44,778 nt of DNA, from the NCBI GenBank assembly GCA_030690315.1, contig JAUYGY010000047.1:1-44778 (forward strand). The letters run 5' to 3'. A program made the translations under genes and the position numbers. Source of the DNA: Aequorivita sp. GTDB lineage: Bacteria; Bacteroidota; Bacteroidia; Flavobacteriales; Flavobacteriaceae. The notes below the pieces were generated by a model. It had not been told where the DNA came from and did not search any database. It saw only the letters and a program-made list of their open reading frames with translations. Shown piece by piece: positions 8,139 through 16,518 of the stretch. Within the stretch, counting starts at the first letter, position 1, and each line of letters begins with the position of its first letter.

Positions 8139-8771
8139 ATGAAAACCATACTGCTACATCCCTCCTATTTTCCTTCCATTGAGCAAATGGCTGCAGTGGC
8201 GCAAGCCGACAAAGTGGTTTTTGAAGTGGAGGACAATTACCAAAAACAGACCTACCGCAACCGAACGTTTATTGCGCACAGCAACGGAAAGTTGCTTTTG
8301 AATATTCCCATAAAGCACAACAAGGCCGGAATGCGGCAAAAAACGAAGGACGTTGTGGTGGAAAACGATTTTCCGTGGCAGGAGCAGCATTGGAAAAGCT
8401 TGCAGAGCGCGTATCGCACTTCGCCTTTTTTTGAATATTATGAAGACGAGTTAGAGCATTTGTTCACAGAATCCGTTGAAGGTTTAATGGCGCACAATCT
8501 TAAAATATTCGATTTGCTGTGTGAATTGATTGGGATTGATATTGAGGTTTCTAAAACCATTTCCTTCGAAACAAATCCTGAAATTAGAGATCTTCGGATT
8601 TTGATTGATGCAAAAAGAAAGTCTGCTTTTGAGGCGGAAGCATACACGCAAGTGCACCAAGCAAACCATCCCTTTTTGCCGAATCTTTCGGTGTTGGATC
8701 TACTTTTTAACGAAGGGCCGAATGCGTTGGGGTATTTGGAGGCTTCGATACTTTTTGAAAACGATTATTAA
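8139..8771 (+). CDS. WbqC family protein
   Basis: 210 residues from the ATG at 8139 (MKTILLHPSYFPSIEQM), the typical WbqC start in which LHP.YFPSI precedes a conserved region; an earlier in-frame start at 8046 would only translate the CTTTGTTC array. Other family blocks are YRNRTFIAHSNGKLLLNIPI, the DFPWQEQHWKSLQSAYRTSPFFEYY region (given in part) and a C-terminal NHPFLPNLSVLDLLFNEGP. WbqC proteins occur in O-antigen or surface-polysaccharide clusters and are often called putative amidotransferases, but the reaction here is not known and no polysaccharide genes are nearby. Single-gene transcription unit. Confidence 0.88.
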   Translation: MKTILLHPSYFPSIEQMAAVAQADKVVFEVEDNYQKQTYRNRTFIAHSNGKLLLNIPIKHNKAGMRQKTKDVVVENDFPWQEQHWKSLQSAYRTSPFFEYYEDELEHLFTESVEGLMAHNLKIFDLLCELIGIDIEVSKTISFETNPEIRDLRILIDAKRKSAFEAEAYTQVHQANHPFLPNLSVLDLLFNEGPNALGYLEASILFENDY

Positions 8772-8862
8772 AGTGCCCACAAATAGGAATTCGTCCGTTT
8801 TCAAAAAACTCAGCCCTCTTTTTAGCAAAAATAGATACAGATTTTCAGGCCACACTCATACA

Positions 8863-8879
8863 TCGTAAATCGTAAATCA
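8863..8879. repeat. Short heptamer array (GTAAATC)
   Basis: Two to three units of GTAAATC between the converging WbqC and EEP genes. No hairpin terminator is evident in 8772-8882. Confidence 0.4.
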
Positions 8880-8882
8880 AAA

Positions 8883-9899
8883 TTACCATCCAATTGTGGC
8901 CCGCACGGGATAGTGATCTGAGAAAGTTTTCTCCATAGTGTCAAACGAAATAATATCCAATCCTTCGGAAACGAAAAAATAATCTATCCGCATCGGGAAC
9001 TTCTCAAACCTAAAAGTTGTTCCCAAGCCGTTGCCACGCTCCCGGAAAGCGTCCTGCATTCCATCCTTCAATTTTCGATAGCTGTATGAAAATGGCGTAT
9101 TGTTTAAATCGCCGCAAATCAATATTGGATTTGTTGTTGTTTGCTTGTGCTTCAAAATAGCTTCCACTTGGCTTTGCTGTTTTTCAAAGGCGTCGGCAAC
9201 ACGTTTTCTAAGTTTTTCATTATCGCTTTCCTGTAAAAAACTTACACGGGGAATAATGCCGAGCGATTGCAAATGCACGCTGTATATGCGAATTGTATCC
9301 GTTCCTTTAACAATATCGGCATAAATTGTATTGTTGTAGGTATTTTCAAAATCGAAAGCGCCCGTATTAATTAGCGGATATTTTGAAAAAATGGCGTGGC
9401 CAAGTTTTGCTTTTTCAGATTTGAAGTGGATGTATTTATACTTATACACCGAAAGGTCTATTTTGTTCGGCTTATAATATTCCTGCACACAAACTACATC
9501 TGGGTTTTCCTCTGTGAGCAGTTCCGAAATTATTTGTGGGGCATTGGTACTCGGCGTTTTTTCATAAGCATTGAAAAGACGGACGTTATAAGAAAGTACG
9601 TTTAATGTGTTTTTGTACTGTGATTCATCCACTTGGGACGAGACTTCATAAAATACATTGAAATAAAAAAAGGAAATAAAAAGTACGGTAAATGATATAA
9701 AAAATCTGCGTCGTAGCTGAATTGCCCAATAAATAGCGAAAAGAATATTCACAATTATCAATAATGAAACCACCAAACTCAGCAATGAGAGCGTTGGGAA
9801 ATTTTTGGGCGGCAAATAGGGCAAAATGAAAGAGACCAACAATAGAAATGCCACAAGCAGGTTGCCCCAGTAAATCGTGTTGTTGAGAAATTTCCGCAT
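8883..9899 (-). CDS. Membrane-anchored endonuclease/exonuclease/phosphatase family protein
   Basis: 338 residues. Three hydrophobic segments in the first 85 residues are followed by an EEP (DNase I-like) domain: VVCVQEYYKP (metal-binding Glu), YSVHLQS, ICGDLNNTPFSYSYR (Asp/Asn) and the final SDHYPVRA (catalytic His). The topology suggests the domain is held at the membrane. Substrate may be nucleic acid or a phosphoester; the sequence does not tell. It is the last gene of an operon, 3 bases after the first rhomboid gene. Confidence 0.88.
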   Translation of the reverse strand: MRKFLNNTIYWGNLLVAFLLLVSFILPYLPPKNFPTLSLLSLVVSLLIIVNILFAIYWAIQLRRRFFISFTVLFISFFYFNVFYEVSSQVDESQYKNTLNVLSYNVRLFNAYEKTPSTNAPQIISELLTEENPDVVCVQEYYKPNKIDLSVYKYKYIHFKSEKAKLGHAIFSKYPLINTGAFDFENTYNNTIYADIVKGTDTIRIYSVHLQSLGIIPRVSFLQESDNEKLRKRVADAFEKQQSQVEAILKHKQTTTNPILICGDLNNTPFSYSYRKLKDGMQDAFRERGNGLGTTFRFEKFPMRIDYFFVSEGLDIISFDTMEKTFSDHYPVRATIGW

Positions 9900-9902
9900 G
9901 GG

Positions 9903-10778
9903 TTAGTCTTCTTTTCCGGCTTTAAAAAGAAAATCCTTTTCTTCTTTGGTAAGACTTTCGTAGCCGCTTTTACCTATTTTATCCAAAATACCATCCACCT
10001 TTTTTTGATGGTCAGATTTTGCTTCTTTGGGTTTAGAACGCTGGGGGGCGGGCTGTGTTGTACGATGTACGGTTTTGAAAGGCTTTTTCGTTCTTGGCTT
10101 AAAAAGATATGCAATCCAATCCATGAAATTTTCGAACCATTTGCCAATGTCGTTCCCTTTGGCGAGTTGTGTGGCATATACAAATCCGAAAATAGCCCCG
10201 CCCACGTGTGCCATCAATCCGCCGGCATTCCCCGAAGAAGGAATACGCACCAAATCTAAAAGAAACAGGAACAGCGCGATGTGCCAAAGTTTTAAGGTGA
10301 AAGTGAAAAGCCGCACTTCAGTATTGGGAGCATAAGTTGCGATAAAAACCATTATAGCTGTAACAGCCCCAGAAGCACCGATTAGAGGTCGGTTATCCTT
10401 TTCAAATACAGGGAAAAAATTATAGGAAAGAACAAACAGCAAGCCGCCAAAAAGGGCGCCGAGCAAATAGATTGTCAGCAATCGTTTCCCATTAAAAAGA
10501 TTTAAAACAAACTGCCCAAACCAATACAGCCAAAGCATGTTAAAGAGAATATGAAAGAAACTAAAATGCAGAAAACCATAAGTAATCAAAGTCCACGGGC
10601 GAAACAAAAGTGTATCAAAATCATCGCTCAAAACAAACCATCGGGAAAGGTACTGCGGACTTACACTAAAGAAAAACGAACCCAAACTCACCAACAAAAA
10701 CAAAACAGCGTTAATAACGATGAGTTTCACCACCACATTTGCGGTTTTGTATTGATATGAAAGATTATTGCCTGTCAT
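9903..10778 (-). CDS. Rhomboid family intramembrane serine protease with C-terminal tail
   Basis: 291 residues with about six membrane segments. Catalytic S136 in PLIGASGAV and H191 in GLMAHVGGAIFG are present, and HILFNMLWLYWFG supplies the conserved Asn, so the protease should be active. A cytoplasmic tail follows (about 215-291) with a basic Pro/Lys linker and a helical KKVDGILDKIGKSGYESLTKEEKDFLF module that is typical of flavobacterial rhomboids. The start overlaps the stop of the second rhomboid gene by one base. Substrates are unknown. Confidence 0.92.
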   Translation of the reverse strand: MTGNNLSYQYKTANVVVKLIVINAVLFLLVSLGSFFFSVSPQYLSRWFVLSDDFDTLLFRPWTLITYGFLHFSFFHILFNMLWLYWFGQFVLNLFNGKRLLTIYLLGALFGGLLFVLSYNFFPVFEKDNRPLIGASGAVTAIMVFIATYAPNTEVRLFTFTLKLWHIALFLFLLDLVRIPSSGNAGGLMAHVGGAIFGFVYATQLAKGNDIGKWFENFMDWIAYLFKPRTKKPFKTVHRTTQPAPQRSKPKEAKSDHQKKVDGILDKIGKSGYESLTKEEKDFLFKAGKED

Positions 10779-11518
10779 TAGTTCCAGCGATGGTTATCAA
10801 AACTATTTTTTTTCCAGTACCAAGCCATAATAAAGCCGAACAAGGCGCCACCAATATGTGCCCAATGTGCAATTCCAGTTGCTGTCCCGGTAATTCCGAA
10901 AATTAAATCCAGCAATATTATTCCCGGAATGAAAAATTTCGCTTTAATAGGAACTGGGACAAACATTAACATCAATTCTATATTCGGAAACATGATTGCA
11001 AAGGCTACCAATATTCCATAAACGGCACCGGAGGCACCAAGGGCTACTCCATTAAAAGAATTATACAATCCCTGAATGGTGTCTTGCGAAACATAATCTA
11101 AAATTGCAGTATTATAGCTTCCTGTATTTAAAAGTTCCATTACCTGTTCTTGACTCATTCCGGCACTTACCAGAGCATCCATTGCGCTGTGTATTTGGAA
11201 ATAGTTTACTGCGGTATGGATAATGGCTGCACCCAAACCTGCGGAAAAGTAAAAAAACAAAAACTTTTTTTGTCCCCAACGCATTTCCAAAGGTGAACCA
11301 AATGCCCACAGCGCATACATATTAAAAAGTATATGGAATATAGATGAAGGATCATGCATAAACATATGCGTGATTGGCTGCCAGTATTGAAAATTAGGAT
11401 TTTCAAAATAATAAAGCGCAAACAATTTGGTTGCTAAGTCGCCGATTATAAATGATCCTATGTAAAAGATCACATTCAGTATTAAAAGAAACTTTACGGT
11501 ATCGGTTATTCTTCCCAT
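10778..11518 (-). CDS. Rhomboid family intramembrane serine protease
   Basis: 246 residues with about six membrane segments, catalytic S163 in ALGASGAVYG and H221 in AHWAHIGGALFG, plus HILFNMYALWAFG. A loop insertion (about 108-155) separates two membrane segments. It follows mutL without a gap (11519/11518) and overlaps the next rhomboid by one base. The two rhomboids are diverged tandem paralogues; only the downstream one has the cytoplasmic tail. Confidence 0.92.
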   Translation of the reverse strand: MGRITDTVKFLLILNVIFYIGSFIIGDLATKLFALYYFENPNFQYWQPITHMFMHDPSSIFHILFNMYALWAFGSPLEMRWGQKKFLFFYFSAGLGAAIIHTAVNYFQIHSAMDALVSAGMSQEQVMELLNTGSYNTAILDYVSQDTIQGLYNSFNGVALGASGAVYGILVAFAIMFPNIELMLMFVPVPIKAKFFIPGIILLDLIFGITGTATGIAHWAHIGGALFGFIMAWYWKKNSFDNHRWN

Positions 11519-13408
11519 TTACATAAATTTTTTGTCGAGGTCGCTCGCGTCAATTGTTGTAAAAACCAATTTGTTGGTCGGACTCACACTTGGTTCTTTG
11601 CACGCAAACAGTTGGTTTATTAAATGTTCCCGTTCCTCCCTATTCAGCGAAACGCCTGTTTTTATTGCCATACTCGCAGCCATCGATTTCGCGAGCTTAT
11701 CGTTTTGGCTGAAACCACTATCGGGCACTTCTTCTTTTATGTCGTGCACCAATTGGCTGAGCAAATTTACAACATGGCTTTCCAATATCATCACCGGAAT
11801 TCCGCTAATCTCTATCGTTTCGTCTTTCAATGCTGAAAAAACAAAACCTGTGTGCTCCAATTGTTCACGGATTTTTTCGATGATTTCCACATCGGGTTTT
11901 GAAAAATGAAGTTGAAGCGGAAACAATAATTGTTGGCTCACGGCTTCTTTCACCGTAATATTTTTTAGCAATTCTTCGTAAAGAATCCGCTGGTGCGCAA
12001 GGTTTTGATGGATGATCATCATGCCACTCTTCAACGGACTCACGATATATTTGTTTTGAAGCTGAAAGGTAATCTGCCCGGTTTCGGCTTCGTTATTTTC
12101 GAACAAACTTCCGGTTACTTCCTCGCTTTCAAACTCCATTTCCATCTCGGCTCCGCTCGATGAACGGCCGCGCGGTGGCTGAGCGGAGTCGAAGTCATCT
12201 TTCAACCCAACATAAAGTGATTCCCACGATTGGGTCAATCCTGAGCCTGACGAAGGGTCTCTTTTAAAAGGAAAATTGATATTGCCTTGTTTCGCTCTTT
12301 CTTTAAATGGATTGAAATCCCGATCCACATCAATTGATGGCGCTGTTGGTTGTTTTTTGCTATAATCATAGGGCATGTCAAAACCCTTGTCCCTTTCAAA
12401 ATCGAGCACGGGCGCAATATTGAATTGCCCCAAACTGTGCTTTACAGTGGCGCGAAGCATGGCATAAATGGAATGCTCGTCATCAAATTTTATTTCGGTT
12501 TTTGTGGGATGGATGTTGATATCAATTGAATGGGTATCTACTTCCAAAAAAAGAAAATAGCCGGGATGAATGTCGTTTTTAACCAAGCCTTCAAACGCCG
12601 AAGCCACTGCGTGGTGCAGATACGGGCTTTTTATGAAGCGATCGTTTACAAAAAAAAACTGCTCTCCCCTGCTCTTTTTTCCGAATTCGGGTTTTAAAAC
12701 GAAACCTTCAACTTTTAAAATTTCGGTTTCTTCGTGTACGGGAACCAATTTTTCATTGGTTTTACTGCCGAAAATATTTACAATCCGTTGCCGCGAATTT
12801 GAGGCAGGAAGATTAAAAACATCGCCTCCATTATGAAGCATTTGGAATGCAACATTTGGATGCGCCAAAGCCACACGATGGAATTCGTCAATAATATGGC
12901 GGGTTTCCACAGGATTGCTTTTGAGGAAATTTCGCCGTGCGGGAATATTGTAAAAAAGATTTTTAACAGAAATAGTTGTGCCTTTTGAAACTACTGCGGG
13001 ATCTTGTGAAATTACCTTGCTGCCCTCAATGGTCAAATGTGTACCTATTTCAGAATCCTCAGTTTTGGTTTTCAGCTCAACATGAGCAATTGCTGCAATT
13101 GAAGCAAGTGCTTCGCCGCGAAAGCCTTTGGTGTGCAAATTAAAAAGATCTTCCGCCGATTTAATTTTTGAAGTGGCATGCCTTTCAAAGCTAAGCCTCG
13201 CATCGGTAACGCTCATTCCCATTCCGTTGTCGGTTACTTGAACGAGTGTTTTTCCGGCGTCTTTTATTATAAGCGTTATGGAAGTTGCCTTGGCATCAAT
13301 GGCGTTTTCAAGTAATTCTTTTACTACCGAAGCGGGCCGTTGAACGACTTCGCCAGCTGCAATTTGATTTGCAACGTGATCCGGTAATAACTGAATAATG
13401 TCTGCCAT
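11519..13408 (-). CDS. mutL: DNA mismatch repair protein MutL, endonuclease motif degenerate
   Basis: 629 residues. The N-terminal GHKL ATPase is intact: ENAIDAKAT, DNGMGM, TKGFRGEALASI, GTTISVKNLFYNIPAR. The C-terminal dimerisation domain (about 440-629) has HQNLAHQRILYE (from H467) where endonuclease MutLs have DQHAxxExxxxE, and CKEPSVSP near the end in place of a CPHGRP box, so nicking activity is not expected from this chain. The variable linker (about 340-435) contains two repeat-element copies (12146-12193 and 12239-12257), read as DSAQPPRGRSSSGAEME and RDPSSGSG. MutL couples MutS mismatch recognition to downstream repair. It lies 6 bases after the small membrane protein gene and directly before the rhomboids. 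Confidence 0.96.
   Translation of the reverse strand: MADIIQLLPDHVANQIAAGEVVQRPASVVKELLENAIDAKATSITLIIKDAGKTLVQVTDNGMGMSVTDARLSFERHATSKIKSAEDLFNLHTKGFRGEALASIAAIAHVELKTKTEDSEIGTHLTIEGSKVISQDPAVVSKGTTISVKNLFYNIPARRNFLKSNPVETRHIIDEFHRVALAHPNVAFQMLHNGGDVFNLPASNSRQRIVNIFGSKTNEKLVPVHEETEILKVEGFVLKPEFGKKSRGEQFFFVNDRFIKSPYLHHAVASAFEGLVKNDIHPGYFLFLEVDTHSIDINIHPTKTEIKFDDEHSIYAMLRATVKHSLGQFNIAPVLDFERDKGFDMPYDYSKKQPTAPSIDVDRDFNPFKERAKQGNINFPFKRDPSSGSGLTQSWESLYVGLKDDFDSAQPPRGRSSSGAEMEMEFESEEVTGSLFENNEAETGQITFQLQNKYIVSPLKSGMMIIHQNLAHQRILYEELLKNITVKEAVSQQLLFPLQLHFSKPDVEIIEKIREQLEHTGFVFSALKDETIEISGIPVMILESHVVNLLSQLVHDIKEEVPDSGFSQNDKLAKSMAASMAIKTGVSLNREEREHLINQLFACKEPSVSPTNKLVFTTIDASDLDKKFM
12146..12193. repeat. 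In-frame palindromic element inside the mutL linker
   Basis: Inverted repeat with arms CGGCTCCGCTC (12148-12158) and GAGCGGAGTCG (12181-12191), one mismatch, loop of 22 bases. Same core as in mutB and the gene at 27710. Confidence 0.8.
12239..12257. repeat. Half copy of the palindromic element in mutL
   Basis: TCCTGAGCCTGACGAAGGG is a shorter relative of the same element, 46 bp from the full palindrome and also in the linker. Confidence 0.5.
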
Positions 13409-13414
13409 TAAAAT

Positions 13415-13699
13415 TTATGCGTAGAAAATAGATAAATCGAATCCGATGATAAATAGGAAAAGAAGCACAAGTATAGCAATAATTACAATCAATCTTCGGT
13501 TTGCGGTTTTATCGGAAGACTGCCGTAAATCTCCCCAAGCGGTTTTAAATTTCCCTTTTAATCCTTGGTTTTCACCCACGGTAGTTCTGTATTGGTCAAA
13601 TTTATGACCCATTGAAAACGGGCTGCTTTCACCGTCAAATTCATAATGGCGGGGTTTGTAACCGTACTTTTTATTTTTTCTTTTGCCTATTAGTCCCAT
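13415..13699 (-). CDS. Small membrane protein upstream of mutL
   Basis: 94 residues: basic N-terminus (KRKNKKYGYKPRHYEFDG), a conserved-looking FKTAWGDLRQSSDKTANRR middle (given in part) and one C-terminal membrane segment (about 70-92). Such proteins sit next to mutL/ribH in flavobacteria, but I know no function. It is the first gene of the operon running through mutL, the rhomboids and the EEP gene, 6 bases before mutL, with a perfect -7 box (TAACTTTG, 13713-13720) upstream. It is expected in the inner membrane with the N-terminal 69 residues in the cytoplasm. Confidence 0.75.
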   Translation of the reverse strand: MGLIGKRKNKKYGYKPRHYEFDGESSPFSMGHKFDQYRTTVGENQGLKGKFKTAWGDLRQSSDKTANRRLIVIIAILVLLFLFIIGFDLSIFYA

Positions 13700-13712
13700 A
13701 ATTGTCGTGCTT

Positions 13713-13720
13713 CAAAGTTA
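13713..13720 (-). promoter_or_regulatory. -7 promoter element of the mutL-rhomboid operon
   Basis: TAACTTTG on the minus strand matches TAnnTTTG; the ATG at 13699 is 13 bases downstream. Confidence 0.6.
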
Positions 13721-13780
13721 CTGAAAATAGTGTGTTTTCTAAAGTCTTTTGAGGGCTTGTTTTGAACAATTATTATACCG

Positions 13781-13821
13781 TGAGACGTGAGACGTAAGAC
13801 GTGAGACGTAAGACGTGAGAC
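13781..13821. repeat. Heptamer tandem array (TGAGACG/TAAGACG), almost six units
   Basis: Strict 7-bp period with T[GA]AGACG units just downstream of ribH (stop at 13831). The same word family, partly inverted, recurs upstream of the same operon at 15235-15330. Confidence 0.85.
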
Positions 13822-13830
13822 AAAATAAAA

Positions 13831-14328
13831 TTAAAATTTAGAATCTTTCCGAAGCTGCGCCATTTTTATTGCAGCAATTGCGGCTTCCGTGCCTTTGTTG
13901 CCATGTTTTCCACCGCTACGGTCTATGGCTTGTTGCAAAGTATTGTCAGTAAGCACGCAGAAAATTACGGGAATATTACCGTGAACATTTAAGTCTTTTA
14001 TTCCTTGGGAAACGGCTTCACAAACGTAATCGAAATGTTTTGTTTCGCCTTGGATAACGCTTCCAATAGCAATAACTGCATCCAGCATATCATAGCTTTG
14101 CGTTATTTGCTTGCATCCGAAAATTAGTTCAAAACTGCCGGGAACATTCCAACGAACAATGTTTTCATTAATGGCGCCACAATCTTTTAAGGCTTCAAAA
14201 GCGCCTTGGAACATGCCTTCAGTTATATTATGGTTCCATTCTGAAACAACAATCCCAAACCGAAAGTCCTTCGCGTTTGGGATTGTGTTTTTATCGTAAG
14301 CCGATAAATTTGTATTTGCTGTAGCCAT
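13831..14328 (-). CDS. ribH: 6,7-dimethyl-8-ribityllumazine synthase
   Basis: 165 residues. It condenses 5-amino-6-ribitylamino-uracil with 3,4-dihydroxy-2-butanone 4-phosphate, the next-to-last riboflavin step. Family motifs: FGIVVSEWNHNITEGM, WNVPGSFELIFGCKQI, VIAIGSVIQGETKHFDYVC (each given in part) and GVLT-like FCVLTDNTLQQAIDRSGG with the K-H-G-N-K-G-x-E-A end. Length is typical for the icosahedral-capsid-forming enzyme. Its ATG overlaps the stop of the TPR gene by one base. No FMN riboswitch was seen. Confidence 0.96.
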   Translation of the reverse strand: MATANTNLSAYDKNTIPNAKDFRFGIVVSEWNHNITEGMFQGAFEALKDCGAINENIVRWNVPGSFELIFGCKQITQSYDMLDAVIAIGSVIQGETKHFDYVCEAVSQGIKDLNVHGNIPVIFCVLTDNTLQQAIDRSGGKHGNKGTEAAIAAIKMAQLRKDSKF

Positions 14329-15095
14329 TATTTTTTCATTGCTTCCGCGCGACCGGTATATATTTCGGCTTTTGCAGCTTCTGCTGATTTTGGATATTCG
14401 TCAGCTATTTTTTTGAAATGCGCCAATGCTTTGTCATTTTGGTTTAAAGCCATCGCAGCAATTCCAGCTTTCAAAAGAAAACGTGGGGTTGTGAAATCAT
14501 TAGTTCGCATAGAGGCCGCTTCTTCGTAATATTTCAACGCATCCTCATTTTGGCCCAATTGTGCAAATGAATCACCAATTGCTCCTTTTGCCAAAGGTGC
14601 CAAAACATCATCATCACTGCTGAATTTGTCCAACTGTGCAATTGCCTCTTGGTATTTATTGGTGTTCAAATACGCCATTCCTGCATAATAATGCGCAAGG
14701 TTGGCAGCATTGGTACCGCTATAATTTTCAATAATATCTATAAACCCGTATTTACCTTCGCCTCCCTGTAATGAAAGATTATAAAGTGAATCCTTTGCGG
14801 GAGCGGTCAACGCTTGTTCCCAATAGCTCTGGGCTTGGAACATTTCGTTCATCGCCTCTGCTTCTTTTGGGCCTTTAATATATTGATCATATGCAAAGTA
14901 TCCCAAAACAGCAACAGCTACAACCACAATAAAGGCCAAGATGGCTTTTTGGTTTTTTTCTACCCAAGCTTCGGTTCTGGACGCGCCCTGATCTAGGGTG
15001 TTGAACACCTCTGCCGTTGTACTGTTTTCTTCAAGCTGAGATTCCTTTTCAGCTTTTGTTTTTGATTTGCCTCCGCGTTTATTGTACGTTGCCAT
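14328..15095 (-). CDS. Tetratricopeptide membrane protein (YfgM-like)
   Basis: 255 residues from the ATG at 15095 (MATYNKRGGKSKTKAEKES); an upstream ATG at 15131 lies in a repeat and lacks support. A charged N-terminus of about 50 residues, one membrane segment (about 52-70) and a periplasmic part with TPR-like helices (ALTAPAKDSLYNLS, LAHYYAGMAYLNTNKYQEAI, ALKYYEEAASM, DKALAHFKKIADEYPKSAEA). This matches the YfgM/ancillary SecYEG family, which binds the translocon and periplasmic chaperones; the role here is by family. It is cotranscribed with ribH. A -7 box is at 15142-15149 and the leader contains a 7-bp-stem hairpin (15115-15134). Confidence 0.82.
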   Translation of the reverse strand: MATYNKRGGKSKTKAEKESQLEENSTTAEVFNTLDQGASRTEAWVEKNQKAILAFIVVVAVAVLGYFAYDQYIKGPKEAEAMNEMFQAQSYWEQALTAPAKDSLYNLSLQGGEGKYGFIDIIENYSGTNAANLAHYYAGMAYLNTNKYQEAIAQLDKFSSDDDVLAPLAKGAIGDSFAQLGQNEDALKYYEEAASMRTNDFTTPRFLLKAGIAAMALNQNDKALAHFKKIADEYPKSAEAAKAEIYTGRAEAMKK

Positions 15096-15114
15096 ATTAT
15101 TACTTCTAATTATT

Positions 15115-15134
15115 AAGATTCCCGCCTTCACGGG
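15115..15134. repeat. Short palindrome in the TPR-ribH leader
   Basis: Arms ATTCCCG and CGGGAAT with a six-base loop (CCTTCA), of the ATTCCCGCC...CGGGAAT repeat type found dispersed in many bacteria. It would form a hairpin in the 5' leader. Confidence 0.55.
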
Positions 15135-15141
15135 AATGGCG

Positions 15142-15149
15142 CAAAAATA
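15142..15149 (-). promoter_or_regulatory. -7 promoter element of the TPR-ribH operon
   Basis: TATTTTTG on the minus strand matches TAnnTTTG; predicted leader of about 45 nt including the palindrome. Confidence 0.55.
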
Positions 15150-15234
15150 AAATTTTTAATGGAATTAAAAAGGATTAATATTTCTTATTTTTTAATAATT
15201 TGCAAACCTATAAAAATCTTGACTTAAGATTAAA

Positions 15235-15330
15235 AGACGTAGGACGTATGACAAAAAAGAAAAACACAATATTTTTGTTAACACTTTGATTCTTTTAGTC
15301 TTACGTCTTATATCCTTTCGTCCTACGTCT
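15235..15330. repeat. Inverted pair of GACGTAGGAC-type arrays before recF
   Basis: AGACGTAGGACG (15235-15246) and CGTCCTACGTCT (15319-15330) are a perfect 12-bp inverted repeat. Further units of the same word lie beside each arm (CGTATGAC; TCTTACGTCTTA). The 72 bp between the arms hold no ORF. The right arm ends 9 bases before the recF ATG. Confidence 0.75.
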
Positions 15331-15338
15331 ATTAATCA

Positions 15339-16424
15339 ATGATTTTACAAAAACTGTCATTACTCAACTATAAAAACTTTGAAGCTGAAACCTTTGAATT
15401 CGACCCAAAAATAAATTGTTTTGTGGGAAACAACGGCGTGGGAAAGACAAATGTGCTTGATGCAATCTACCATCTTTCATTCGGGAAAAGTTATTTTAAT
15501 CCCATTACAACCCAGAACATTAAACACGAGGCCGAGTTTTTTGTGGTGGAAGGATTTTACGAAAGAAAAGACACACCTGAAAAGATTATAGTCAGTGCAA
15601 AAAAAGGGCAGAAAAAAATAATAAAACGCAATGGGAAGGCTTATGAAAAGTTCAGCGAGCATATCGGGTTTTTGCCTTTGGTTATCATTTCGCCGGCAGA
15701 TCGGGATTTGATTATTGAAGGCAGCGAAACGCGAAGGAAATTTGTGGATGGCGTGATCTCGCAGCGCGATTCCGATTATTTGAACACGCTAATTAAATAC
15801 AACAAAGTGCTAGCACAGCGCAATTCATTGCTGAAATATTTTGCGGTGAACAACACTTTCAGCCAGGATACTCTTGATATTTACAACGAGCAACTCCACG
15901 CGTTTGGCACTTCAATTTTTGGGAAGCGGACTGCATTTTTGGAAGAATTTTTACCAATATTTTTAAATCGGTACCAATCTATCAGCAGCGGCGAGGAAAG
16001 CATTAATCTGGCTTATGAAAGTCAGTTGCAGGAAAATGATCTGTTGAGGCTGCTTCAAAAGAATATTACAAAAGACAAAATTACACAGTACACTAATTTC
16101 GGAATACACAAAGACGATCTCGTTTTTGAAATTGATGGGCATCCTATAAAGAAATTTGGTTCGCAGGGGCAACAAAAATCGTATCTTATAGCTTTGAAAT
16201 TGGCGCAATTTGATTTTATAAAACGCCATTCAAAAACGAACCCGATTTTGCTATTGGATGATATTTTTGACAAATTGGACGAAACGCGGGTGGAGCATTT
16301 AATTTCTTTAGTGGACAATGAAAATTTCGGGCAGCTATTCATCACCGATACCCACGCCGAGCGAACAGAGGAAGTAATCAAAAAAGTACATCAAACCTAT
16401 AAAATGTTTCCATTGAAAAGTTAA
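15339..16424 (+). CDS. recF: DNA replication and repair protein RecF
   Basis: 361 residues. It is an SMC-like ATPase that binds gapped DNA and helps RecO/RecR load RecA. Walker A GNNGVGKT at 30-37, the signature-like [18 protein letters not shown] region (about 270) and Walker [14 protein letters not shown] are intact, followed by FITDTHAER. Length is typical. It starts right after an inverted heptamer-array pair; no clear -7 box was found. Gene order recF - lipoprotein - DUF721/DciA resembles the replication-linked neighbourhoods of recF elsewhere. Confidence 0.96.
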   Translation: MILQKLSLLNYKNFEAETFEFDPKINCFVGNNGVGKTNVLDAIYHLSFGKSYFNPITTQNIKHEAEFFVVEGFYERKDTPEKIIVSAKKGQKKIIKRNGKAYEKFSEHIGFLPLVIISPADRDLIIEGSETRRKFVDGVISQRDSDYLNTLIKYNKVLAQRNSLLKYFAVNNTFSQDTLDIYNEQLHAFGTSIFGKRTAFLEEFLPIFLNRYQSISSGEESINLAYESQLQENDLLRLLQKNITKDKITQYTNFGIHKDDLVFEIDGHPIKKFGSQGQQKSYLIALKLAQFDFIKRHSKTNPILLLDDIFDKLDETRVEHLISLVDNENFGQLFITDTHAERTEEVIKKVHQTYKMFPLKS

Positions 16425-16472
16425 TTGTTATTAGTTAATCGCCATATGTTAAGCTTTACGCCTTTATGAGAA

Positions 16473-16505
16473 AAATGGCACGCAAAGGCGCAAAGACGCA
16501 AAGAA
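16473..16505. repeat. Octamer-type array (ACGCAAAG)
   Basis: Three units of period 8 (CGCAAAGR) between recF and the lipoprotein gene. Confidence 0.5.
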
Positions 16506-16518
16506 AATTTGAAAACAA

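Noticed and set aside
7933..8142. 69-residue plus-strand ORF upstream of WbqC
   Set aside because: It is built wholly of the two tandem arrays.
13831..14328. FMN riboswitch before ribH
   Set aside because: ribH is the second gene of its operon and no RFN-like conserved boxes are seen upstream of either gene.
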